64,000 bases of DNA from Ornithinibacillus sp047228935 (GCF_047228935.1 NZ_JBFEGG010000001.1:1468870-1532869), one strand, 5' to 3'; positions 7,834-16,341 are shown, numbered from the stretch's first letter. Numbers and translations: made by a program. The notes: generated by a model from the sequence alone, not told the origin.

Positions 7834-7861
7834 AAAGACAGCATTATGAAATGCCGTCTTT
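7834..7861 (-). terminator. Terminator of the pspA gene
   Basis: AAAGAC-A-GCAT and ATGC-C-GTCTTT form an interrupted stem immediately downstream of the stop at 7867 on the minus strand. Confidence 0.7.
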
Positions 7862-7866
7862 ATTGA

Positions 7867-8532
7867 CTACTCTTTACCCATTGCCTTCTTTAATTCTGCT
7901 AATTCATCATCTACATCTGTATCAAGCTTTTTAAACTCATCATCTAATGTTCTAGCTTGAGTGGATAGGTCTTCACTTGTTTCAGCTTCTGCTTCAAAGC
8001 GAAGTACTTTTTCCTCCATACGCTCAAATCCTCTTCTTGATTCATCGCCACCAATCGATGACATGCTACGGTTAATTTTTGTACGTGTTTGAGCTGCTTC
8101 AGCACGAGCTTTCAATGAATCCTTTTTAAGATTCATTTCATGATATTCTTTTTTCATTTCATCTAACTTATTCTTAAGTACTTCGGAATCATTTTTTGCT
8201 TGTTCATATGACTGTTGAAGTAATGTTGCCTGATTCTCGTATTCTTTCTTTTCTTGTAAAGCACGTTTAGCAAGGTCATCTTCACCAGCACCTACAGCCT
8301 TTTCTGCTTGAGACTGTCTCTTTTGCACCATAGCCTGAGCATCTTCTACTTTACGTTTTAGGATTTTTTCATTTGCAATTTGCTTAGCAACCGCTGCTTC
8401 TGCTTCTCGAATGTCTTCTCCCATATCACGAAGGAATTGGTCCAGCATTTTCACCGGATCTTCTGCTTTATCAAGCATTGCATTTAATTCTGAACTTACA
8501 ACAGTCTTCACTCTCTTGAAAAATTTAAACAT
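7867..8532 (-). CDS. pspA: PspA/IM30 (Vipp1) family membrane-stress protein
   Basis: This 221-residue protein is almost entirely alpha-helical coiled coil with an amphipathic N-terminal helix (MFKFFKRVKTVVSSELNAML), the layout of PspA, which assembles on stressed membranes as ESCRT-III-like rings. The motif DPVKMLDQFLRDM is typical. The start is the ATG at 8532, six bases after GGAGG, rather than the TTG two codons upstream. It is monocistronic; no cognate pspBC or liaIF genes are adjacent, so the regulatory input is not visible. LiaH is the closest B. subtilis paralogue alternative. Confidence 0.92.
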   Translation of the reverse strand: MFKFFKRVKTVVSSELNAMLDKAEDPVKMLDQFLRDMGEDIREAEAAVAKQIANEKILKRKVEDAQAMVQKRQSQAEKAVGAGEDDLAKRALQEKKEYENQATLLQQSYEQAKNDSEVLKNKLDEMKKEYHEMNLKKDSLKARAEAAQTRTKINRSMSSIGGDESRRGFERMEEKVLRFEAEAETSEDLSTQARTLDDEFKKLDTDVDDELAELKKAMGKE

Positions 8533-8669
8533 AGGCAACCTCCATTAATTTAAATTTTATTACAACTTACCTATAGTACGAATAAAAGTCTGAATGGTTT
8601 CAAATTTTTCTTAGTTGTAATTCATTTTTTTTTAAGTTTATAATGATAGTAATAGATGAGGTGATATGA

Positions 8670-9770
8670 ATGTCAAAAAGAAGGATTCAATCTTTAGTAA
8701 ATAAATTAGAAGAAAATCAATTAGATAGTATGCTCGTTACTACACCAGCAAATGTTTATTATTTAAGTAACTATTTAACTGATCCACATGAGCGCGTTGT
8801 TGCTGTTTATGTGAGTAGTACTCATGATCCTGTACTAATTTTACCTGCTATGGAAGCAGAAGATGCAAGAAATGCAGGTTGGAATTATTCGATGATAGAT
8901 TATCATGATCATGAAAATCCTTGGGAGTTGTTTCAGTCCTTTTTAAATAATGTTGGAAAAATACCTGAAACTCTTGGTGTAGAAGAAGATAACCTTACAC
9001 TAGGTAGGTACAATAGTATTCAAGGAATTCTACCTGAGAGTACCATTAAAAGTGCACAGGAGCTACTTTCCACATTACGTGTCATTAAAACAGATAAAGA
9101 GTATGAACTACTAAAAAGAGCAGCAGAACTAGCTGATTTTGGTGTGCAAACTGGTATCAACGCCTTAAAAGAAGGCATTAGTGAACTTGAAGTAATTGCA
9201 ACTATTGAGTATGAGCTTAAAAAACAAGGTGTTCAAGCAATGTCGTTCTCTACTATGGTGTTATTCGGTGATAAAACCGCTTCTCCACATGGTACACCAG
9301 GAACGGCTAAACTTCAAAAAGGTGATATGGTATTATTCGATTTGGGAGTAATCTATGAAGGTTATTGTTCTGATATTACAAGAACGGTTGCATTTCAGTC
9401 TATTACTGTTGAGCAAGAGAAGATTTATAACACAGTACTGGAAGGACAACTAAAGGCAATTGAAGCTTCAAAATTAGGAACTGCTGTAGGTAATATTGAT
9501 AAAGCAGCAAGAGACCATATAGATTCTAGCGGTTTCGGCAACTATTTCAACCACCGTATTGGACATGGGTTAGGATTAGAAACCCACGAATATCCATCGC
9601 TTCACGGAAATAATTCCTTACCTTTGCAAAAAGGAATGTGCTACACAATCGAACCAGGAATCTATGTTCCAAAAACAGCCGGCGTTCGAATTGAAGATAT
9701 GATTTTCATGACTTCTGAAGGTGCTCAAGTCTTGACTAAGTTTCCAAAAGAGCTTCAGATTATCAATTAA
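8670..9770 (+). CDS. Xaa-Pro dipeptidase/aminopeptidase, peptidase family M24B
   Basis: A 366-residue creatinase-fold enzyme with an N-terminal creatinase-like domain (1-130) and a pita-bread catalytic domain. The five dinuclear-metal ligands are recognisable: two Asp in DLGVIYEGYCSDITRT, His in HRIGHGLGLETHE, Glu in TIEPGIYVP and Glu in VRIEDM. It cleaves X-Pro dipeptides or N-terminal X-Pro bonds in the cytosol. The ATG at 8670 follows GAGGTGAT; TATAAT at 8639-8644 is a likely -10. B. subtilis YkvY/PapB and YqhT/PapA are relatives; I cannot decide between them. Confidence 0.9.
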   Translation: MSKRRIQSLVNKLEENQLDSMLVTTPANVYYLSNYLTDPHERVVAVYVSSTHDPVLILPAMEAEDARNAGWNYSMIDYHDHENPWELFQSFLNNVGKIPETLGVEEDNLTLGRYNSIQGILPESTIKSAQELLSTLRVIKTDKEYELLKRAAELADFGVQTGINALKEGISELEVIATIEYELKKQGVQAMSFSTMVLFGDKTASPHGTPGTAKLQKGDMVLFDLGVIYEGYCSDITRTVAFQSITVEQEKIYNTVLEGQLKAIEASKLGTAVGNIDKAARDHIDSSGFGNYFNHRIGHGLGLETHEYPSLHGNNSLPLQKGMCYTIEPGIYVPKTAGVRIEDMIFMTSEGAQVLTKFPKELQIIN

Positions 9771-9773
9771 TAC

Positions 9774-9804
9774 AGAGGGTCTGACCTTAAAGGTCAAACC
9801 CTCT
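9774..9804. terminator. Bidirectional terminator between the dipeptidase gene and ald
   Basis: AGAGGGT-C-TGACCT pairs with AGGTCA-A-ACCCTCT around a short loop, followed by a T-rich stretch on the plus strand. The two flanking genes converge on it. Confidence 0.85.
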
Positions 9805-9806
9805 TC

Positions 9807-10922
9807 TTATTGTAGTAAGTCCTCGACATTTCGATACTCTAAACCATGTGCAATTGCAACTGCTTCATAGGTTACGAATCCATTTATTGTATTTAAACCT
9901 TTTAATAAAGCAGGGTTACTCAAGCACGCCTCTCGGTAGCCTTTAGTAGCAATTTGCAATGCATATGGCACTGTTACGTTGGTTAACCCGATTGTAGCTG
10001 TTCGAGGTACACCACCTGGCATATTTGCCACAGAATAATGAAGCACACCATGTTTTGTATAAGTGGGATTATCATGGGTAGTAATCCGATCACTGGTTTC
10101 AAATATACCACCTTGGTCAATTGCCACATCTACGATAACAGATCCTTCTGACATTACCATAACCATATCCTCTGTTACTAGCTTTGGTGCTTTTGCTCCT
10201 GGTATAAGTACAGCCCCAATTACTAAATCTGATTCACGAACACTATCCGCTATATTTAGTGGATTCGAAATCATCGTATTAATGGAAGAACCAAAAATAT
10301 CATCCAAATATCGTAGTCTTTCTGGATTCAAGTCTAATATGGTAACATCCGCTCCTAGACCAACAGCGATCTTTGCTGCGTTAGCACCAACTACACCCCC
10401 ACCAATAACCGTTACTTTGGCTCTTTTTACTCCAGGAATACCTGCAAGTAATATGCCTTTACCACCTTTTGGCTTTTCTAAGAATTGAGCTCCGATTTGA
10501 GCAGCCATACGACCCGCTACTTCACTCATAGGTGTGAGTAGTGGTAAGGAGCCATTAGCTAACTGAACAGTCTCATAGGCAAGTCCAACCACTTTTTTAT
10601 CTAATAATGCTTGAGTAAGTGATGGCTCTGCAGCTAAATGAAGATATGTAAATAAAATTAATCCATCATAAAAATAATCATATTCCTCTGGTAGCGGCTC
10701 TTTTACTTTCATTACCATTTCTTGAGCCCAAGCATCTTTTGCAGTGTTTACAATAACTGCACCAGCTTGTACATATTGTTCATCGGTAAATCCAGATCCC
10801 ATCCCAGCGTTAGACTCAATAAATACTTCGTGACCCGCATTTTTCAAGGTCATTACTCCTGCTGGCGTAATTGCTACGCGATTCTCATTATTTTTTATCT
10901 CTCTTGGAACCCCAATTTTCAT
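9807..10922 (-). CDS. ald: Alanine dehydrogenase
   Basis: The 371-residue NAD-dependent enzyme interconverts L-alanine and pyruvate plus ammonia. It has the substrate-binding N-terminal start MKIGVPREIKNNENRVA, the signature GLAYETVQ, and the Rossmann nucleotide site VTVIGGGVVGANAAKIA. The catalytic His is in LFTYLHLAAEP. Length matches the family exactly. It is monocistronic and leftward. A near-consensus CcpA operator lies at 10947-10960 just upstream. In spore formers this enzyme feeds alanine carbon into sporulation metabolism. Confidence 0.97.
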   Translation of the reverse strand: MKIGVPREIKNNENRVAITPAGVMTLKNAGHEVFIESNAGMGSGFTDEQYVQAGAVIVNTAKDAWAQEMVMKVKEPLPEEYDYFYDGLILFTYLHLAAEPSLTQALLDKKVVGLAYETVQLANGSLPLLTPMSEVAGRMAAQIGAQFLEKPKGGKGILLAGIPGVKRAKVTVIGGGVVGANAAKIAVGLGADVTILDLNPERLRYLDDIFGSSINTMISNPLNIADSVRESDLVIGAVLIPGAKAPKLVTEDMVMVMSEGSVIVDVAIDQGGIFETSDRITTHDNPTYTKHGVLHYSVANMPGGVPRTATIGLTNVTVPYALQIATKGYREACLSNPALLKGLNTINGFVTYEAVAIAHGLEYRNVEDLLQ

Positions 10923-10946
10923 TTTGGAACACCTTCCCTGTTAAAT

Positions 10947-10960
10947 TGTAAGCACTTCCA
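10947..10960. promoter_or_regulatory. Candidate cre (CcpA operator) upstream of ald
   Basis: TGTAAGCACTTCCA matches 12 of 14 positions of TGWAANCGNTNWCA, missing the central CG. It lies 25 bases before the ald start codon, a position where CcpA binding would block elongation or initiation. Evidence is sequence only, and the central mismatch weakens it. Confidence 0.3.
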
Positions 10961-11018
10961 TTGTAACAAAAAATATAAAAAATACTACTATTAATACTAG
11001 AATACCGAATAAATAAAA

Positions 11019-11051
11019 AACAATCTACCCTATTTTAGAGTAGATTGTTTA
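11019..11051. terminator. Terminator of the 53-residue protein gene
   Basis: AAACAATCTACCC and GAGTAGATTGTTT form a stem of about 12 bp, with a T run on the minus strand (the A run at 11013-11020). It directly follows the gene ending at 11062. Confidence 0.8.
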
Positions 11052-11061
11052 GAGGTGTACG

Positions 11062-11223
11062 TTAAGCCTTTCTATTATTAAAGGTCCAAATACCTTTATT
11101 ATTATGCAACTGGTCTTCTACAACACCACTTTGATAACTTTCAAATAATTGGTTTTGTACTGCAGAAACACCACTTGGATCTTCAAATAACCTGTGTTTA
11201 TTTTTGTTTTTGTTCTTGGCCAT
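11062..11223 (-). CDS. Small basic/polar protein, 53 residues, function unknown
   Basis: A short protein starting MAKNKNKNKHRLFEDPSG, rich in Asn, Gln and Lys, with no membrane segment. The ATG at 11223 follows a textbook ribosome binding site (GGAGGTGA), and a strong terminator follows the gene, so it is expressed. The composition resembles minor small acid-soluble spore proteins, but I cannot match it to a named family such as SspE/gamma-type (no AQQVRKQNQQ-like repeat). It is divergent from the universal stress protein gene, with about 118 bases between the start codons. Confidence 0.7.
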   Translation of the reverse strand: MAKNKNKNKHRLFEDPSGVSAVQNQLFESYQSGVVEDQLHNNKGIWTFNNRKA

Positions 11224-11287
11224 GTACTCACCTCCATGATTAGTTTGTACTATTTTTGTCAATATAGGCCTGCTTACTTTTACCAAA

Positions 11288-11301
11288 TGAAAGCGCTTTT
11301 A
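11288..11301. promoter_or_regulatory. cre site (CcpA operator) in the universal stress protein promoter
   Basis: TGAAAGCGCTTTTA matches 13 of 14 positions of the cre consensus TGWAANCGNTNWCA, including the central CG. It sits three bases upstream of a TATAAT box (11305-11310), so bound CcpA would exclude RNA polymerase. ccpA itself is at 38625-39620. Confidence 0.7.
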
Positions 11302-11340
11302 ATGTATAATAAAGGTATAAATGAGAAAGGGGAGAGAAAA

Positions 11341-11775
11341 GTGAGGTATGAGTATAAAAACATTTTAGTCGCAATTGATGGATCTGAAGCTTCTGAGACA
11401 GCATTTAATAAAGCACTAGATATCGTAAAGCGAAATGATGCACATTTAATCATTGCACATGTAGTTGATTTTCGATCATTTGCATATGCTGAATCATTTG
11501 ACGGTACAATATCCAATCAAGCTGAGGATTATGCCAAGGACTTAATTGATAGTTATGTTGAAAGCGCAAAAGAAGTAGGCATTACCAATATCTCCCGTTG
11601 TATCGAATATGGTTCACCTAGAGTAAAAATTGCAAAGGATATTGCTGAAACATTCAAAGTTGATTTAATTATATGTGGAGCAACAGGAATGAACGCTGTA
11701 GAACGCTTCTTAATTGGCAGCGTATCAGAAAGTATAACAAGACACGCATCTTGTGATGTTTTAGTCGTAAGATAA
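11341..11775 (+). CDS. Universal stress protein, UspA family
   Basis: A 144-residue single-domain Usp with the expected start YKNILVAIDGSEASETAF and the C-terminal ATP-loop pattern GATGMNAVERFLIGSVSESI, ending in CDVLVVR. The G-2x-G-9x-G(S/T) ATP-binding motif appears intact, so it is probably an ATP-binding Usp. Translation starts at GTG 11341, six bases after AAAGGGGAG. Its promoter overlaps a strong cre site, predicting repression during growth on preferred sugars. A short repeat element follows and may end transcription. Confidence 0.92.
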   Translation: MRYEYKNILVAIDGSEASETAFNKALDIVKRNDAHLIIAHVVDFRSFAYAESFDGTISNQAEDYAKDLIDSYVESAKEVGITNISRCIEYGSPRVKIAKDIAETFKVDLIICGATGMNAVERFLIGSVSESITRHASCDVLVVR

Positions 11776-11781
11776 ATTAAA

Positions 11782-11886
11782 AAAGAGGTTAAGACATAAC
11801 AAAGTAGTACAGATGTACCGCCGAATAATGCACTTTACCAGTTATTTATTCGGTTATTTGTTTGATTGAAATGTCCCAGCCTCTTT
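11782..11886. repeat. Short inverted-repeat element, empty form
   Basis: A 105-bp palindromic unit. AAAGAGGTTAAGACAT at the left pairs with ATGTCCCAGCCTCTTT at the right (13 of 16), and an inner CCGAATAA pairs with TTATTCGG. Its outer arms and internal sequence match the ends of the larger element at 27391-27802 (ACATAACAAA, TGTACAGA, GCCGAAT, ATTCGGTTATT). It lies right after the universal stress protein gene and, with its T run, may act as that gene's terminator. Confidence 0.75.
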
Positions 11887-11956
11887 TTCTTATCAGGGGG
11901 AAATATGCTTTCCTTTTAAGAGTATCGATATAGTAAACCATATCAATACCTATTTT

Positions 11957-13141
11957 TTAGTGTGAAAGTCGAATTGTATCCCTTGCTATCATTACCTCTT
12001 CATTTGTAGGAATTACGATAACTTTCACCGGTGAATGCGGATAACTAATAAATAATTCTTTACCTCTAGCAGCTTGATTTAACATAGGATCCCAATAAAT
12101 ACCCATAAATTCTAAACCATTTAATACTTTAGCTCGAATGGTATCACTGTTTTCACCGACTCCTGCAGTAAAAATAACCGCATCAATACCTGACATGATT
12201 GCCCCATAAGAACCAATATATTTATGGATTCTACCAGCGAATACATCTAGTGCAAGTTCTGCTCGTTTATTAGTAGTGGATTCTTGTTCAATGTCACGTA
12301 AATCACTTGAAAATCCGGATAAAGCAAGCATTCCACTCTCTTTATTTAGGACATTTACTACTTCCTCTGCTGTTTTCCCAGTCTTTTCCATAATATAAGG
12401 AATTAATGCAGGGTCAATATTTCCTGAGCGAGTACCCATCGTTACACCAGCAAGTGGTGTGAATCCCATTGAAGTATCAATTGATTTACCACCTTTAATA
12501 GCAGCAATACTTGCTCCATTCCCCAGGTGACAAGATATTAAACGTAAGTCTTCTAACGGTTTATTCATTATTTCTGCAGCACGTTGGGAAACATATTTAT
12601 GCGACGTACCATGGAAACCATATTTGCGAATTCCATACTTCTCGTAGTACTCATAAGGTAAACTATATAAATATGACTTAGGTTCCATTGATTGGTGGAA
12701 AGCCGTGTCAAATACAGCTACCATTGGAACATTAGGTAAAACTTCTTTAAATGCATGAATACCAGTTAAGTTAGCAGGATTATGCAGTGGAGCAAGTTCA
12801 GAAACTTCCTCAATATCTTTAATGACCTGCTCTGTTATTAAAACTGAATCATTAAACTTTTCTCCACCATGCACGACACGATGTCCAACTGCATTAATTT
12901 CATCTAATGATTGAATAACCCCAGATGATGTTAATTTAGTCAATAATAACTTAACTGCCACTTCATGATTCGGAATGTCCGTAACTTGTTTGTCCTTTTG
13001 ATCGACTTCAAATGTGAAGACTGCTTCAGGTAAACCTATTCTCTCCACAAGTCCTTTGGCTTTTACTTTTTCTTCAGGCATAGTAATAAGCTGGAATTTT
13101 AACGATGAACTACCAGCATTTATAGCTAATACGTTTGTCAA
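11957..13141 (-). CDS. ackA: Acetate kinase
   Basis: The 394-residue enzyme makes ATP and acetate from acetyl phosphate. Family signatures are VLAINAGSSSLKFQL at the N-terminus and MGTRSGNIDPALIPY in the middle, with the phosphate-binding AVGHRVVHGGE and the C-terminal TAGVGENS. The start is a TTG at 13141 that overlaps the ytxK stop (TTGA), with AGGAGTG upstream inside ytxK. The ytxK-ackA pairing is the same as in B. subtilis. Overflow acetate production is normally CcpA-activated; I see no clear cre upstream of ytxK. Confidence 0.97.
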   Translation of the reverse strand: MTNVLAINAGSSSLKFQLITMPEEKVKAKGLVERIGLPEAVFTFEVDQKDKQVTDIPNHEVAVKLLLTKLTSSGVIQSLDEINAVGHRVVHGGEKFNDSVLITEQVIKDIEEVSELAPLHNPANLTGIHAFKEVLPNVPMVAVFDTAFHQSMEPKSYLYSLPYEYYEKYGIRKYGFHGTSHKYVSQRAAEIMNKPLEDLRLISCHLGNGASIAAIKGGKSIDTSMGFTPLAGVTMGTRSGNIDPALIPYIMEKTGKTAEEVVNVLNKESGMLALSGFSSDLRDIEQESTTNKRAELALDVFAGRIHKYIGSYGAIMSGIDAVIFTAGVGENSDTIRAKVLNGLEFMGIYWDPMLNQAARGKELFISYPHSPVKVIVIPTNEEVMIARDTIRLSH

Positions 13142-14145
13142 TGAAGTTCACTCCTGTTGTTATGATAATCTGTAAACCAATGATTCATTTTATTTAACAC
13201 CTCTTCCATAGCTCTAGTGTTTTTTAAGGATGGAAGTTGTACTAATAATGGTTGTTTCGGTCCTTCTGTATTTTTCCCCTTCTTCTGCAAGATTAAAATG
13301 AATTTCGCATTTTTCTCAGATTTAAATGCACTCTCCGGTAATTGAATTACCCCTACAATATGAGCATGTTTTTGTATAAAAGCATGTAACTTGTCCTTTC
13401 CTTCACTTTCAAAAATGAAGTTTGGAACCATTAAAAGTAAATAGCCACCTGCATTAGTGTAGTTTAAACTTTGTTCGATGAATAAATGGTGACTAAAAGA
13501 ATGTCCTTCTTCAGCCTTTAGTTCATAGCTACTTGCACGTATATCATCGGGATAATATCCAACAGGCAGATCAGATACAATTAAATCCACCGGATCTAAT
13601 AGAAATGGTCTTAGGCTATCTTGATGGAAAAATTCAATGGAAACTTTTTGTAAATTAGCACTAATTACAGCAAGTTGAATTAATGTCGGATCAACTTCAC
13701 TAGCATATGCTTCCACCTTTTTATCGAGTTGTGATACAACCGCGGTTAACATATTTCCTGTACCGGAGGCAGGATCAAATAGACGAATTGTGTCTTTTGT
13801 ACCAATTAGTTTTTGCGCTATATAGCCAACAATTAATGAAATAGCTTCAGGGGTAATGAGATGCTGTTGTTGTGTATTATCTTTCATCCCTTTTAAGACA
13901 GCAAATTGAATTGCTTTTCTAATTTCATCTGGCTTATATTCCTCTAGTTTTATTATATCTAATGCCATGTTCAATTTGTGTGACAAAATATCGTCGATTG
14001 ATTCTTCTGGACCTTGGTAAAAAAGTGTTTCAAGTGAGATAACTAAACTATCAAGATATGGTTCATTTAAATGTTGTTCAATGATTCCTGTAGTCTGATC
14101 TATCCATTCAAATAATTTCTCCACGCTCGTTTTTTCCATATTCAT
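13138..14145 (-). CDS. ytxK: Class I SAM-dependent methyltransferase-like protein YtxK
   Basis: A 335-residue relative of N6-adenine DNA methyltransferases (HsdM/TaqI-like fold). The SAM motif is FDPASGTGNMLTAV. The catalytic NPPY-type motif of active adenine methylases is replaced by SDLPVGYYPDD, so Asn-Pro-Pro is Asp-Leu-Pro and DNA methylation activity is uncertain. There is no specificity subunit or restriction gene beside it. It is translationally coupled to ackA. The ATG at 14145 follows GGAGGATT. Confidence 0.85.
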   Translation of the reverse strand: MNMEKTSVEKLFEWIDQTTGIIEQHLNEPYLDSLVISLETLFYQGPEESIDDILSHKLNMALDIIKLEEYKPDEIRKAIQFAVLKGMKDNTQQQHLITPEAISLIVGYIAQKLIGTKDTIRLFDPASGTGNMLTAVVSQLDKKVEAYASEVDPTLIQLAVISANLQKVSIEFFHQDSLRPFLLDPVDLIVSDLPVGYYPDDIRASSYELKAEEGHSFSHHLFIEQSLNYTNAGGYLLLMVPNFIFESEGKDKLHAFIQKHAHIVGVIQLPESAFKSEKNAKFILILQKKGKNTEGPKQPLLVQLPSLKNTRAMEEVLNKMNHWFTDYHNNRSELH

Positions 14146-14287
14146 AAATAATCCTCCGTTCCTTTTAGACCCGTTATATTGTAACAGATATAAGGCTTAA
14201 CTGTACAAAATAATGATTTAGACAGAAGATTTAAATTAAAAGTATTATTAAGAAAGGTAATTAAACATCATCTTTAATTTAAGTTAG

Positions 14288-14455
14288 TACACTATATTTG
14301 GTTTACCAAATGATTTTCCTGCCGATGAATCAAGTAACCCAAGTCTTAAAGATATAGTGAACTATTTATCGACTGTAGACATAGTGCGTACATTTTTAAA
14401 AGAGGCTTTTTCGAGAGTTGAATTAGTGTTTGAAAATACTCTTTTCAAAACATGA
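14288..14455 (+). pseudogene. Possible gene remnant of about 55 codons
   Basis: An open frame from just after a TAG (14285-14287) to a TGA at 14453-14455 reads like protein, with stretches such as DIVNYLSTVDIVRTFLKEAF and codon usage like neighbouring genes. It has no ATG, GTG or TTG start near its beginning and no ribosome binding site. It may be the 3' remnant of a deleted gene or an accidental frame. I do not recognise the family. It is the only notable content of the 355-base interval between ytxK and tpx besides the tpx terminator. Confidence 0.3.
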
Positions 14456-14469
14456 CTAATATCAAATAA

Positions 14470-14497
14470 AAAAGCCTTCCTTAACGGAAGACTTTTT
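14470..14497 (-). terminator. Terminator of tpx
   Basis: AAAAGCCTTCC and GGAAGACTTTT form the stem, with a T run on the minus strand just after the stop at 14501. Confidence 0.8.
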
Positions 14498-14500
14498 ATG

Positions 14501-15001
14501 TTATTCTGCTTTCTTTGCAGCTTCTAATGCTTTATCGTAATCAGGATGTTCTGATACTTCAGAAACATATTCTACATATGTAACTTTATCATTAGAATCT
14601 ACTACGAATATCGAGCGAGCTAGTAATCGGAGTTCTTTTATTAAAACACCATATTTTTCTCCAAAGTCAGCATCTCGATGATCAGAAAGCATATCTAAGC
14701 ATTCCACGTTATTAACTTCTCTCCACCGCTTCTGAGCAAATGGTAAATCCATGCTTACTGTTAAGACATGGACATTATCTAACTTTTGCGCTTCTTGATT
14801 GAAACGATTCGTTTGGATCGAACAAACTCCTGTATCAATAGAAGGTACGACACTAATTAATTTGATTTTTCCCTTATAATCTGAAAGCGATTTTTCTTCT
14901 AAGTCATTGGTAAGAACCATAAAATCTGGAGCTTGATCCCCTACCTTTAATTCATTACCTAATAGTGTAACAGGTTGTTGCTTAAACGTAACATTAACCA
15001 T
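14501..15001 (-). CDS. tpx: Thiol peroxidase Tpx
   Basis: A 166-residue peroxiredoxin of the atypical 2-Cys Tpx class that reduces hydrogen and alkyl peroxides using thioredoxin. The peroxidatic cysteine is in VPSIDTGVCSIQTNRF and the resolving cysteine in NVECLDMLSDHR. Length and motif order are standard. The ATG follows AGGAGG. It keeps the B. subtilis position beside ytxK and ytfJ. Confidence 0.96.
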   Translation of the reverse strand: MVNVTFKQQPVTLLGNELKVGDQAPDFMVLTNDLEEKSLSDYKGKIKLISVVPSIDTGVCSIQTNRFNQEAQKLDNVHVLTVSMDLPFAQKRWREVNNVECLDMLSDHRDADFGEKYGVLIKELRLLARSIFVVDSNDKVTYVEYVSEVSEHPDYDKALEAAKKAE

Positions 15002-15088
15002 AATCTTCCTCCTATTCCATAGACTTATATCTATTATAGTAAAAGAATAGTGCGATTTCCAAAAAAAGAATCTCCAATCAACTTTAAT

Positions 15089-15640
15089 TTAAATATCGTA
15101 GATGGATGATGATTCTTCAGAGTTATTCTTTTCTTCCTCATCAGATTTCTTTTTAGGGTCGGGCTGGTCTTCTTTCTTTTCATTCTCACTACTTTTCCCT
15201 TGATTATCTTTCTCCTTCGATCCCTTTCCTTTACCTTGACTGCTCTCTTTTAGCAGCTGTTGAATTTTCTCAACTGCTTTTGGAGCAAAATCAATTATCT
15301 TTTCATAAATATGTGTATTCTGATCAAGATGTACCATTTTAATTCCCTTTTGACTTACAATTAAAAATGCTACTGGTGTAATAGAAACACCGCCACCACT
15401 ACCACCTCCAAATGGAAATACTGCCTCACTGCTCGAATCACTATCTCCTCCAGAACCTGAGTCACTAGGAACAAACTCACTTCCTCCAGCAGCAAATCCA
15501 AACCCTACTTTAGAGACAGGAATAATGACACTTCCATCTGGAGATTCTATAGGATCTCCAATAATTGTATTGACCTCTACCATATCTTTTAAGTTTTCCA
15601 TAGCGGTAGTCATAAGACCTTGAATTGGATGTTCCTCCAT
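15089..15640 (-). CDS. ytfJ: Sporulation protein YtfJ/GerW
   Basis: A 183-residue GerW-family protein, made late in sporulation and linked to spore germination in B. subtilis. The conserved first half contains HPIQGLMTTAMENLKDMVE, VIIPVSKVGFGFAAGGSEF and a Gly-rich VFPFGGGSGGGVSITPVAFL. The last 50 residues are a lysine/glutamate/serine-rich low-complexity tail (KGKGSKEKDNQ and beyond), longer than I expect for the family. Together with the DUF2953 gene 21 bases upstream it probably forms a forespore-expressed pair. Confidence 0.92.
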   Translation of the reverse strand: MEEHPIQGLMTTAMENLKDMVEVNTIIGDPIESPDGSVIIPVSKVGFGFAAGGSEFVPSDSGSGGDSDSSSEAVFPFGGGSGGGVSITPVAFLIVSQKGIKMVHLDQNTHIYEKIIDFAPKAVEKIQQLLKESSQGKGKGSKEKDNQGKSSENEKKEDQPDPKKKSDEEEKNNSEESSSIYDI

Positions 15641-15661
15641 TGTAAATCCTCCTTTAGAAAT

Positions 15662-16270
15662 CTAAGTATATACTTCCTTTTTCTTATAAAACTTTATATT
15701 TTGTACTATACGTAAACTCGTGTGAATAGCTTTTCCTAAACTAATTGATACAATGCAATCTATTTCAGAATATAACCCTTTTTGTTGAAAATGAGGAGTG
15801 ACAGAGATCTCTGGCTTGCACAATAAATTAGATCGTTCATAAAAGAACCCTAACAGAGTACCTTTAAACATCCAGATTCCACCTGCTGCTATACCTGTTG
15901 AAGCTGCATCGCCAAGACCAAAATGTGTTTTCCAATTTAACCGATGAAAAATGATGCTATTCATCATAATAGTCAACATTTTTTTAGCGTTTTTTAATTG
16001 AGGAAGAATGTTAAAAGCTCTTTCTTTAAAATCCTTTAAATCCTCCTTATCCATATCTTGGAGCACTTCCGTTAAATTAGAATAACCATTTTGTGACTGT
16101 TCACTTAAATTCATTTCACGATGTAAAATCCGCATCCGGATATAAAAAACTTCAACAGCAATAAAATGTTTCTCCTCCTGATAACGATAATAAAAACGTA
16201 TTTTCAATTTTAATGTTATAAGAATAAAAAAAAGGATTAGCAATAAGGAGCCAATAATTATCCAAAGCAT
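15662..16270 (-). CDS. ytfI: DUF2953 membrane protein (YtfI-like)
   Basis: The 202-residue protein has one N-terminal membrane helix (LWIIIGSLLLILFFILITL) and a soluble domain with the DUF2953 features WKTHFGLGDAASTGIAAGG and two other Gly/aromatic motifs. The ATG at 16270, eight bases after GGAG, is preferred over an upstream ATG (16318) that lacks a ribosome binding site. It precedes ytfJ as in B. subtilis, implying a shared sporulation role; the biochemical function is unknown. Confidence 0.85.
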   Translation of the reverse strand: MLWIIIGSLLLILFFILITLKLKIRFYYRYQEEKHFIAVEVFYIRMRILHREMNLSEQSQNGYSNLTEVLQDMDKEDLKDFKERAFNILPQLKNAKKMLTIMMNSIIFHRLNWKTHFGLGDAASTGIAAGGIWMFKGTLLGFFYERSNLLCKPEISVTPHFQQKGLYSEIDCIVSISLGKAIHTSLRIVQNIKFYKKKEVYT

Positions 16271-16341
16271 ACTTCCATCTCCAAGATTTAATACCGATAG
16301 TTTGCCACATGTTTCCAATTTTATTCGCAGAAAATAATAAA

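Noticed and set aside
13570..14145. YtxK as part of a restriction-modification or phage defence system
   Set aside because: No specificity or endonuclease gene nearby, the catalytic NPPY motif is degenerate, and the ytxK-ackA pairing is ordinary Bacillaceae synteny.
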